The notes under the pieces are model-generated. The model was not told the origin of the DNA and made no database searches. It worked only from the letters and a program-made list of their open reading frames with translations. A stretch of 64,000 nt of DNA from an uncultured Ruminococcus sp. Its GTDB lineage: Bacteria; Bacillota; Clostridia; Oscillospirales; Acutalibacteraceae. The stretch lies in the NCBI GenBank assembly GCA_902774325.1, contig CACYIC010000003.1:20949-84948 (forward strand). Reading direction: 5' to 3'. This document shows, one piece after another, positions 15,635 through 22,550 of the stretch. Within the stretch, counting starts at the first letter, position 1. The number at the start of each line of letters is the position of its first letter. The translations under genes and the position numbers were made by a program.

Positions 15635-18151
15635 TCAGAGCACTTCGATCAGCTTTGCGATATACTTCTGGAGAATAGTAACGTCGTTGACGTCAACAAC
15701 GCCGTTGCCGTCGAAGTCAGCCTCGCTGTCCTCGATCGCGACGATATGAGCTATCGCCTTCTGAATATAGGTGGCATCGATGATATTTACAACTCCGTCG
15801 TGATTGACGTCGCCGCGCGGGTAGGTATAGGGGGAATCCGCGGTGTTTATCATAACGCTTCTGTAGGGCAGCGTCCAGCTCTGCTCTCTGGAGAGACTGA
15901 GCGTATAGAAGCCCGAGGGCGTGCTCAGGCTGTGACCCTGAATGAGATAATAGGTATCGGTTTCGGGATCCTGCTCAATATCATAGCTGCCGTCGCCGTC
16001 CACATCAAAGATATTGAACATCCTGTCGAGCTCGTCAATATACTCGTCATGGCAGACAGCCGAGCCAAGACGGAAAATCATCGAAACGCCGTAAGCCTCG
16101 GTCGTACCGGGCGCGCCGTAGGAGGAAACCGTCACGGAGTCGGTCAGGCGGTAGTCGAGGATGCTGAAGTCCTGGAAGCTGCTCTCGTATTCAAAATCTA
16201 CCGTAACGTCCTTGTCGGGCATAACGAAGCTCACGCCCGCGTCGTCGTAGATCTCGACGTCGTCGGAGGTCGCTTCCATGCTGAACTGGACAACATATTT
16301 ATCGTCGCCGAGCTCGTCCGCGTCGGGAAGTATATAAACCTTATCTCCCTCGAACGCCTCGGTGATGACGTAATCGTTCTTGAAATCACTGTCCTTGGAT
16401 GAAGCCACGCCGCCGTTCACGGTGATCCTGTGAGCCACAGGTTCTGTGAAACGCAGGTTCACGCGGCGGATGGGAGAATAAACCGAATCCTCGCGGGTAA
16501 GCTCAAGGGTCGTTCTGCCCGAGGCGGCAATGCTGTTGCCCTCGATAAGCTCATAGAAATACTTTGAGGGATCAAAGCTGTACTCATGAATATCCTCGGT
16601 TCCGTCGCCGTCTATGTCGTAATAGCTCTCTATTCGCTCGGTTTCCGCATTGTACTCCGATCTGTTCGCGACGCCGCAGATATGCAGCACTCTGGAAATC
16701 CCGAAATAATCGCCCTTGACATACGCCGAATAATCAGCCGGGTCATAATCCGTCGATGCCTCGACAACTCCGTTGAAGAAATTCATATTGAAATCTCTCT
16801 GGTACCCCGTTTCGTAATCAACGGTTATCTCAATATCTCTGTCAGGCATCACAAATCTGCCGTCAATGTCGATAAAGAGTCCCTCTTCCTCGGTGTAGCT
16901 GACGGGGAACCTTACAAAATATTCGTTGTTCTCAAGATCGTCGGCGCAGGGAAGCGCGAAAAGGGTATCGCCCGCCTTAGCGGAGGTAACGATATGCTCG
17001 CCGGTGTAATCATATTCCTCGGAAGAGGCGATTCCGTTGAAAACGGTTATGTCGTGAGGAGTATCGCCCCTGATGATGAATTTTGCGGAGCTGACATGGA
17101 TGCTGCCGTCCGAATTCATTCCTGAAGGCTTGTACGTGCCCACCCATCCCGAAACTCCGCCGATATCGGTGGTAAGGGTGAAGGCATAGCCGTCATCGGG
17201 AACCAAATCAAAGGAAACGAAATAGCGCTTTCCTCCCTCGAAGGTCGCATCCGCTACTCCGTATTCGTTGTACCAATGAACATTTGAAACGGTATAGGGC
17301 TCGGACTGGTCGACGGGTCTTACCGAATCGCGAACTACAGGAAGATCGGGATTGTTGACGTCGCCAGATTTCGGGAACACGATGCCGACCTCGGCGTTTT
17401 CAATGATATTTTCGGCAAACACAAAGGTGATCGGCGAAATATCATAGTTGCGTGGCTGCAAGCCGATGCTTGAGGTGACGCTGTTGGTGTATTCAAGCAC
17501 CGATATATATGTGCCGTTGCCGTGACTGACGTTATCGCCGCTGAGGTGGATGTCCTCGCCGCCGTCGCCATCGAGGTCGATATCATAAGCGGTCAAGGCA
17601 TTGTTTTCATCCGGGGGATATTCGTTTATAACATTCAGATAGCCCCTGCCGATCATCGAATGAAGCTGCTCAAGCAGATCGTTATATATATACGCAGTTC
17701 CCGACGAGAGATCGACGGTCTCCGGATTTGCGTTGTGATAATTCACGCCGATCAGAACGTTGTAATCGGGCATGATGAAATATCCGTTCTCGTCTATCTC
17801 GAGCTCATTGCCGTTGAACTCATAGTAATTCTCGAAAACCTTGTACATTCCTATATCAATGGATGCGCGCAGCCTCTCGCCCGGATAAGCCTCCGTCACG
17901 CGCGAGTAAAGTACCGAGTTAATGATCGAGCCGTCCATCGCCTCGACCGTGTATTTCTGCGCGTCAAGATCAATAAACCTTAAGCCGTTACTGTCGGCGT
18001 AGGTCTGAGCCGGGGAGCCGCCGTGACCGTAAACATAAAAGTCGGTTCTTTTGATCGGCACGACGCGTCCCGAGGTATATCCGAGCGCGTATGAACCGAC
18101 GCGGCAGACAGACAAATATACCCTGAAGCCGTACATATCCGGGGTATCCAT
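15635..18151 (-). CDS. C-terminal part of a broken BspA-like repeat protein with dockerin
   Basis: An 838-residue open frame that continues the LRR protein at 18182-18586 in the same frame after a single TAG codon (18182-18184). It begins with the end of a BspA-type leucine-rich repeat (SYALGYTSGRVVPI, then FYVYGHGGSPAQTYADSNG). It then has three long repeats, each closing with a FxMPDxDVxIxVxY motif, as in extracellular bacterial repeat domains. The last 62 residues (bases 15635-15823) are a type I dockerin: two calcium-binding helices starting GDVNHDGVVN and ADFDGNGVVDVND. Such proteins are secreted and dock onto cohesin scaffolds. The ATG at 18151 has no ribosome binding site, so this part is probably not translated alone. 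Confidence 0.7.
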   Translation of the reverse strand: MDTPDMYGFRVYLSVCRVGSYALGYTSGRVVPIKRTDFYVYGHGGSPAQTYADSNGLRFIDLDAQKYTVEAMDGSIINSVLYSRVTEAYPGERLRASIDIGMYKVFENYYEFNGNELEIDENGYFIMPDYNVLIGVNYHNANPETVDLSSGTAYIYNDLLEQLHSMIGRGYLNVINEYPPDENNALTAYDIDLDGDGGEDIHLSGDNVSHGNGTYISVLEYTNSVTSSIGLQPRNYDISPITFVFAENIIENAEVGIVFPKSGDVNNPDLPVVRDSVRPVDQSEPYTVSNVHWYNEYGVADATFEGGKRYFVSFDLVPDDGYAFTLTTDIGGVSGWVGTYKPSGMNSDGSIHVSSAKFIIRGDTPHDITVFNGIASSEEYDYTGEHIVTSAKAGDTLFALPCADDLENNEYFVRFPVSYTEEEGLFIDIDGRFVMPDRDIEITVDYETGYQRDFNMNFFNGVVEASTDYDPADYSAYVKGDYFGISRVLHICGVANRSEYNAETERIESYYDIDGDGTEDIHEYSFDPSKYFYELIEGNSIAASGRTTLELTREDSVYSPIRRVNLRFTEPVAHRITVNGGVASSKDSDFKNDYVITEAFEGDKVYILPDADELGDDKYVVQFSMEATSDDVEIYDDAGVSFVMPDKDVTVDFEYESSFQDFSILDYRLTDSVTVSSYGAPGTTEAYGVSMIFRLGSAVCHDEYIDELDRMFNIFDVDGDGSYDIEQDPETDTYYLIQGHSLSTPSGFYTLSLSREQSWTLPYRSVMINTADSPYTYPRGDVNHDGVVNIIDATYIQKAIAHIVAIEDSEADFDGNGVVDVNDVTILQKYIAKLIEVL

Positions 18152-18181
18152 AAAGGCGCTTCTGCCGATGCTTGATACGCC

Positions 18182-18586
18182 CTATGCGCCGTTGACCTTG
18201 ATAAGCATGGAGCACTTCATAAACGCTGCCTCGCCGATGCTCTGAACGCTGTCGGCAATGCTCACGTCGTGGAGGAAGGGCAGGTTGTAGAACATAAAAT
18301 CACCTATCCCCGTAACTCCGTCCGTGACCTCTATGCTGTAGATCTCATTTTCGTAATCCTTCCAGGGCTGAACGGTGTCCGCGGTGAAATTCCCGGTTGA
18401 ACCGCTGCCGCTGATCGTCAGAACCTGGGTCATGGTGTCAAACGACCACTCGCAGCCTCCGACGTTACCCGAATAGCTGTCGCCTACCGACGCACCCGAC
18501 TCAGCCGCCCAAGCCGTGACCGGCAGCGCTGTGAACGCGGTCGCTGTCAGAACGACCGACAACAGCAGACACAAAAATTTCTTCAT
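18182..18586 (-). CDS. N-terminal part of the broken BspA-like protein (signal peptide and LRR)
   Basis: The start of the same secreted protein. A Gram-positive signal peptide (MKKFLCLLLSVVLTATAF, cleavage near AWA-AE) is followed by a BspA/TpLRR repeat (VTGIGDFMFYNLPFLHDVSIADSVQSIGEAAF). The frame is closed by TAG after VNGA, yet the codons beyond it read GVSSIGRSAF, the next expected repeat. The ATG at 18586 was chosen because AAGGAG lies eight bases before it; the GTG at 18595 is too close. As it stands only a 134-residue secreted stub would be made. Confidence 0.7.
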   Translation of the reverse strand: MKKFLCLLLSVVLTATAFTALPVTAWAAESGASVGDSYSGNVGGCEWSFDTMTQVLTISGSGSTGNFTADTVQPWKDYENEIYSIEVTDGVTGIGDFMFYNLPFLHDVSIADSVQSIGEAAFMKCSMLIKVNGA

Positions 18587-18717
18587 TGTTTTCACTCCTT
18601 ATAAAGATTTCCGACAGAAGGCAGGAGGCAAAAGCCGTCCGCTTTTCGGTCGTCGGTATTATTTATCTCGAATCAGCAGGACGTTCGCCTCCTGATTTGA
18701 TCCCTTGTCAAAAAAGC

Positions 18718-19380
18718 TCACTCCGAATCGCCGCGTATCCTTCTTTCGTCGCTGACCACGATCCCCAGCGACGCGACGTTCACGACCAGCGCGAGGCGGT
18801 TCTTGAAGCCCGTTTTGTTGAGGATGTTCTGGATATGAGTTCGCACGGTATTGACAGATATCCCCAGCTTCGCGGCGATCTCGTCGTTGGTACAGCCGTG
18901 GCTGAGCTCACGGAGCACGTCGAGATCGCGCGAGGTAAGATCGACCCGCTTGACGTTGCCGAAGTCGGGGTTGACAGGCTCGTCCGGATAAATGGATTCT
19001 CCGTTTATCGTGCGGTTGATAACATCTGTCAGCGGCTCCTCGCTGTATTCCTTGTACCAGAAGCTCTCGACGCCGATCATGCGGGCGTTGTCCTCCCAAA
19101 TCGTCTCCGCCGTAGAGGTGGCGAGAATTATCTTGATCTGAGGACGGCGCTCCTTTATGCGCTGAGCCGCCGTGAGCCCGTCTATCCCCGTCCGCATGAG
19201 GATATCCATAATAACAAGGTCGACCCGGTTCGCCAGACAATAATTCAAAGCGTCGCTCGCGCTTGAAAAAGAAGCCGCCAGCTCACAGCGGGCGTCGTTC
19301 TGCACCGTCATCTCAAAATAGGCGCGGGAAATGCGGTGGTCATCCGCTACTACCACGCGAAACGGACGCGAATCATTCAT
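18718..19380 (-). CDS. NarL/LuxR-family response regulator
   Basis: A two-component response regulator. The receiver has the acidic pair Asp13-Asp14, the phospho-acceptor Asp59 in VIMDIL and the conserved Lys in FWYKEYSEEP. The C-terminal LuxR-type helix-turn-helix (about residues 148-212) contains LTSRDLDVLRELSHG and IAAKLGISVNTVRTHIQNIL. It is on the same strand as the histidine kinase gene 267 bases upstream; its target genes are unknown. Confidence 0.92.
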   Translation of the reverse strand: MNDSRPFRVVVADDHRISRAYFEMTVQNDARCELAASFSSASDALNYCLANRVDLVIMDILMRTGIDGLTAAQRIKERRPQIKIILATSTAETIWEDNARMIGVESFWYKEYSEEPLTDVINRTINGESIYPDEPVNPDFGNVKRVDLTSRDLDVLRELSHGCTNDEIAAKLGISVNTVRTHIQNILNKTGFKNRLALVVNVASLGIVVSDERRIRGDSE

Positions 19381-19647
19381 CTGCCTTCACCTCTTCTCTT
19401 CCTAAGCATAGAAATAGCTGCGCCAAGCCCGCTCCGAGGAACGGCAGCACGCGGCTCTCTGCGTTTTGCGCAAATTCTCATTTTTATTATACATGAAAAG
19501 AGCTGTTCTGACATTCTCACTTTGGATGAGGCAAATAAAGATTTTTATAATTTTACGCAAATTTAAGTCAATACCGCATAATTCACGCCTCGCATGGAAA
19601 TGCTTTCTTTTCGCTGGCGGATCAAAGAATAGCAATATCATTATCGT
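19381..19647. other. Gap between the two-component genes
   Basis: No gene is seen. On the minus strand TTGACT near 19578 is followed about 16 bases later by TATAAA, a plausible separate promoter for the response regulator. A GAGGTGAAGG site precedes the regulator's ATG. Confidence 0.4.
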
Positions 19648-20811
19648 TTATTCGGTAAGCGTTATTTCATTAAAACAGATCGTCACGGTCACGCCGGGAT
19701 CGCAGGTAATTGCCATTTCGCCGCCGCTTTGCTCGACCTTTCGTCTTAAAAGCAGCAGTCCGCCCGATTCCGCGACGGGTCTTGTGGGAGCCTCGCCGTT
19801 TCCTCTGAGCACCGCCGTCAGCCTGCCGCCCTCTCTTGAGAGCTCGACCGAAAGACTGTCCCCGCCGGCGTGCTTGACGGTATTCGCCGCGCACTCGCGG
19901 ATCGCCTGACCGAGAATATTTCTTGACTTCTCGTCCTCGGGAAGCTCGCCCTTGACGACTGCCTCAACGCCTACCGCGCGGGCGCTCTCGAGCGCCTCCT
20001 CAACTCCGATCAGCGAATACTCCGCAGACTCCTCTCCCTCGCACGTAAGCATGCGGTGGGTACGGCGCTCAAGCTCCATGAGCCCTTCAGCGTCGGCGGT
20101 ATCGGGATTGTCGAGATAATTTTTTCCGCTGAGCAGCAGGTGTCCCATTTCATCATGCACCGTCACCCGCGAACGCAAAAGCTCCTCCGTCATAGCCAGT
20201 CTGGCAGCCATCTCTCCGAACGCCTTCATGCGCTCCTGAAGATCGGTGAGCTTTTTGTTTTTTGACCTCAGCTCCTCGGTGAGCTTATACTGCTCGCTGA
20301 TATCACAGGCGGTTATCTGAACGAATGGCTTGACGTCGACAGATATGAGAGTCCTCCGAAAGAAAACGGTTTCTTCCCCGGAAAGCAGGACAATAACCGC
20401 GCCGTCCTGCGTCTCGCCCGCCTTTTCGACCGCGCTCCAAAGCTGCGCCGCGTCATTGAGCGGCTTGCCCGTAAGCTCTGTGCACAGCCTCTCCATCCGC
20501 AAATTGTAAAGCACCGCCGTGTTGTCCTCACGCGCGAAGCATATCCCTACAGGCAGCATATCGAGCGTTTCCTTGACCGATTCACCCGAAAGGCGCTCTC
20601 GGCGGTCGCGGAGCACCGAAAATATCCCGAAGCCGCAGGCAAGCGCGAAAGCCATAGTTATACCCGCCGCGAGCAGCCACGGAGACCCGTAAACGGCGTT
20701 CACCAAAAACGGGTAGGCGCGTCCTCTTTCAACGTAATCAACATAAAAACTCCCGTCAAGAAGAACAACAACTGTATTCAACGGCGGCAACGGGACATAA
20801 CAAAAAACCAT
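19648..20811 (-). CDS. Sensor histidine kinase partner of the NarL-type regulator
   Basis: A histidine kinase of the LuxR-regulator-linked group. The phospho-accepting motif is VTVHDEMGHLLLS near residue 220, the N-box is ECAANTVKHAG near residue 305, and the final G-box (SGGLLLLRRKVEQSGGEM) is present but weak. A PAS-like segment and a coiled coil (LTEELRSKNKKLTDLQERM) precede the H-box. Only one clear transmembrane span is visible (about residues 42-66), so the sensory part may be short or truncated. The start is uncertain: ATG at 20811 lacks a good ribosome binding site, and an in-frame TTG lies at 20820. Confidence 0.82.
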   Translation of the reverse strand: MVFCYVPLPPLNTVVVLLDGSFYVDYVERGRAYPFLVNAVYGSPWLLAAGITMAFALACGFGIFSVLRDRRERLSGESVKETLDMLPVGICFAREDNTAVLYNLRMERLCTELTGKPLNDAAQLWSAVEKAGETQDGAVIVLLSGEETVFFRRTLISVDVKPFVQITACDISEQYKLTEELRSKNKKLTDLQERMKAFGEMAARLAMTEELLRSRVTVHDEMGHLLLSGKNYLDNPDTADAEGLMELERRTHRMLTCEGEESAEYSLIGVEEALESARAVGVEAVVKGELPEDEKSRNILGQAIRECAANTVKHAGGDSLSVELSREGGRLTAVLRGNGEAPTRPVAESGGLLLLRRKVEQSGGEMAITCDPGVTVTICFNEITLTE

Positions 20812-20963
20812 ACCCGGCAAGGATATGGTTTTGAATAATGACGTCAGCCGCGATATTCAAGCGAGCGGAAATCCGCCGACCTCCGCGTTTCAAATACGCG
20901 GGACAGACCAATCTAGTCCGGCGGTCAAATGTCTTCCCTACTTCCGGCGAGGAAGGCGACATA

Positions 20964-21356
20964 TCATTCCTCGGGCTTTTCCTCTTTTTCCGATTCCTTC
21001 ACGATATCTCTGGCTATATCTATCAGCCGGCTTCTCTCAGGCGGGTCAAGCTTTCTTAACAGCTTATTCAGAGTACGGATATCATCGATCAGCTCGGATT
21101 CATCTCCGACCCCGTCAATGATCCTGGCTTCGGAGAGCAAATCATTAATTGTTATATCAAAGAGGTCAGCCATTTTTTTCATGATCGAAATATTAGGCTC
21201 GGTTATCCCGGTTTCATATTTTGTATAGGTAGTGCGGTTCAGGCAAAGATAATCAGCGATCTGCTGCTGAGTAATTCCGAGTCTGTTTCTGTAATAAACA
21301 AGATTGTCGCCGAGAACTCCCCTGATCTTTTCATCATTTCGCATTTTTTCTTCCAT
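20964..21356 (-). CDS. XRE-family transcriptional regulator
   Basis: A 130-residue regulator with a Cro/C1-type helix-turn-helix (residues about 14-70: LGITQQQIADYLCLNRTTYTKYETG) and a charged helical C-terminus (LIDIARDIVKESEKEEKPEE). The GGGGTGATGAA stretch before the ATG is the ribosome binding site. It lies between the tRNA gene and the two-component system and could control either neighbour or the adjacent island. Confidence 0.9.
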   Translation of the reverse strand: MEEKMRNDEKIRGVLGDNLVYYRNRLGITQQQIADYLCLNRTTYTKYETGITEPNISIMKKMADLFDITINDLLSEARIIDGVGDESELIDDIRTLNKLLRKLDPPERSRLIDIARDIVKESEKEEKPEE

Positions 21357-21464
21357 TTCATCACCCCTGTTATCTTTTTCCCTAAAAATAATTATAACTC
21401 TTTTATTCTCCCAAATCTACCGGTGTGCATATATTTCACTTGATGTATTTTTTGAAATTAACTA

Positions 21465-21493
21465 TTGAAATATTCAAACAGATAGTGTATAAT
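21465..21493 (+). promoter_or_regulatory. Promoter of tRNA-Thr
   Basis: TTGAAA (21465-21470) and TATAAT (21488-21493) separated by 17 bases; the tRNA begins 18 bases after the -10 box. Confidence 0.85.
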
Positions 21494-21511
21494 ATCAGGG
21501 TAACAAAAAAC

Positions 21512-21587
21512 GCTAATGTGGCGCAGCCGGTAGCGCAACTGATTCGTAATCAGTAGGTCAGGGGTTCGAGTCCCCTCATTAGCTCCA
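21512..21587 (+). tRNA. tRNA-Thr (anticodon CGT)
   Basis: A full cloverleaf: acceptor GCTAATG pairs with CATTAGC, the anticodon stem ACTGA/TCAGT encloses TTCGTAA with anticodon CGT at 21545-21547 (reads ACG), the T arm is AGGGGTTCGAGTCCCCT, and CCA is encoded at 21585-21587. It is 76 bases long and has its own promoter. Confidence 0.97.
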
Positions 21588-21658
21588 AGAAAAAGAGCGT
21601 TTTTAAGCGCTCTTTTTCTTTTTTTTACCTCAGCAAAAAGCTAATGAGGGGACTCGAA
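21565..21658 (+). repeat. Inverted copy of the tRNA-Thr 3' half
   Basis: The last 20 bases of the T arm and acceptor (TTCGAGTCCCCTCATTAGCT, 21565-21584) are matched perfectly by their reverse complement at 21639-21658. The terminator hairpin lies in the loop between them. A read-through transcript could therefore fold into a long hairpin that competes with the tRNA fold. A second copy of the inverted arm is at 21852-21871. Confidence 0.85.
21588..21626 (+). terminator. Terminator of tRNA-Thr (copy 1)
   Basis: AGAAAAAGAGCG pairs with CGCTCTTTTTCT, followed by a run of T. It begins at the base after the CCA end. Confidence 0.92.
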
Positions 21659-21801
21659 GACGAGCGTGCCCGCCGCAGGCGGGTAAAAACAGTCCGGCGG
21701 ACTGTTTTTAGCGAGAGCGCAGATGAACCTATACCTCCGATCACGCCCCGGCAAACGAGGCAGGTGTTTTCCGAAAAAAATATCGCACCTCATTAGCTCC
21801 A

Positions 21802-21839
21802 AGAAAAAGAGCGTTTTTAAGCGCTCTTTTTCTTTTTTT
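21802..21839 (+). terminator. Terminator (copy 2, in the second tandem unit)
   Basis: The same AGAAAAAGAGCG/CGCTCTTTTTCT hairpin, 214 bases downstream of copy 1, with a T run one base shorter. Confidence 0.85.
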
Positions 21840-22018
21840 ACCTCAGCAAAAAGCTAATGAGGGGACTCGAAGGCGAGCGTGCCCGCCGCAGGCGGGTAAA
21901 AACAGTCCGGCGAACTGTTTTTAGCGAGAGCGCAGATGAACCTATAGCTCCGATCACGCCCCGGCAAACGAGGCAGGTGTTTTCCGAAAAAAGTATCGCA
22001 CCTCATTAGCTCCATAGC

Positions 22019-22067
22019 AAAAACCGCATGGGAAAGCCATTTTTGAGCGTTTTCCATGCGGTTTTTA
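22019..22067 (+). terminator. Third terminator hairpin after the tandem units
   Basis: AAAAACCGCATGG pairs with CCATGCGGTTTTT around a loop of about 20 bases and is followed by ATTT. It directly follows the third copy of the tRNA tail. Confidence 0.75.
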
Positions 22068-22117
22068 TTTGGGATAAAACACAAAAATACACGATTAAAA
22101 ACAAATGAAAATAAAAA

Positions 22118-22139
22118 AATACTAGTCAAATACTAGTCA
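22118..22139. repeat. Exact 11-bp tandem repeat AATACTAGTCA
   Basis: Two exact back-to-back copies (22118-22128, 22129-22139) lie in an AT-rich stretch between the tRNA-tail repeats and the toxin island. They may mark an element boundary or the end of a deleted gene; no integrase gene is seen. Confidence 0.45.
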
Positions 22140-22170
22140 GGAAGCAGCCGTGAAAAAATGATAAAAAGAA

Positions 22171-22204
22171 AAATCTCCCCGAGGATCTTTCCCCGGGGAG
22201 ATTT
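22171..22204. terminator. Terminator-like hairpin
   Basis: AAATCTCCCC and GGGGAGATTT pair around a 14-base loop at 22171-22204. It could end transcripts from either side of the intergenic region. Confidence 0.65.
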
Positions 22205-22383
22205 GAATTGACAAAAGCACAACAATCTGCACTTTAGTCGTCTGGCAACTTCTATTTTAGCAGATTTTTAAATATAGTCAAGCTTTGAAGTCTGATTTAA
22301 AATTATTTACGGTTTCTTTTAAAAATCTAGCGCGGCGATCTGATGAAAACCGCCACGCCTTCCAAAAGTAATTACTTTTATAA
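22205..22383. other. AT-rich intergenic region at the island edge
   Basis: No gene is seen. On the minus strand a GCGTGGCG/CGCCGCGC hairpin followed by TAGATTTTT (about 22323-22360) may terminate the toxin gene. A 16-bp palindrome AAAAGTAATTACTTTT lies at 22364-22379. Confidence 0.4.
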
Positions 22384-22500
22384 CTACTTTTCAATTAGTA
22401 GAGATTCATAGTACCCTTGATCGTGGAACTCGTTGTGATAAGAAGGCTCCAGATATTCGTTGAGGAGTATATCCAGCCACTCAAAGCCGCCGTCCTTCAT
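22384..22500 (-). CDS. Possible 38-residue protein after the polyvalent toxin gene
   Basis: A short frame starting at ATG 22500 with GAGGAG seven bases before it, coding MKDGGFEWLDILLNEYLEP and ending in a TAG stop. The frame is also open upstream through GTG at 22542 into the end of the toxin gene. It might be a small partner or immunity-type protein, or the leftover C-terminus of a frameshifted gene. I do not recognise it. Confidence 0.35.
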   Translation of the reverse strand: MKDGGFEWLDILLNEYLEPSYHNEFHDQGYYESLLIEK

Positions 22501-22550
22501 TATAAGCTCCTCATTATACATATCGGGACTGTTTGTTTTCACATAGTCAA

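Larger units (their letters stand above)
21575..22001 (+). repeat. Two tandem ~214-bp units derived from the tRNA tail
   Basis: Unit 1 is 21575-21788 and unit 2 is 21789-22001; I count five differences between them. Each begins with the tRNA-Thr 3' end (CTCATTAGCTCCA) and a terminator hairpin. Next come the inverted tRNA arm, a CCCGCC-GCA-GGCGGG hairpin, and an 11-bp stem (AAAAACAGTCC/GGACTGTTTTT). A third CTCATTAGCTCCA follows at 22002. No protein-coding frame is convincing. Confidence 0.85.

Noticed and set aside
15635..18586. Amber recoding (TAG read as an amino acid) to explain the broken LRR-dockerin gene
   Set aside because: lon in this window ends with TAG directly before the engB ribosome binding site, so TAG is used as a real stop; no suppressor tRNA is seen here.
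21854..22129. A 91-codon minus-strand frame across the tandem tRNA-tail repeats
   Set aside because: It is composed of repeat and terminator sequence, has no homology-like composition and no ribosome binding site.
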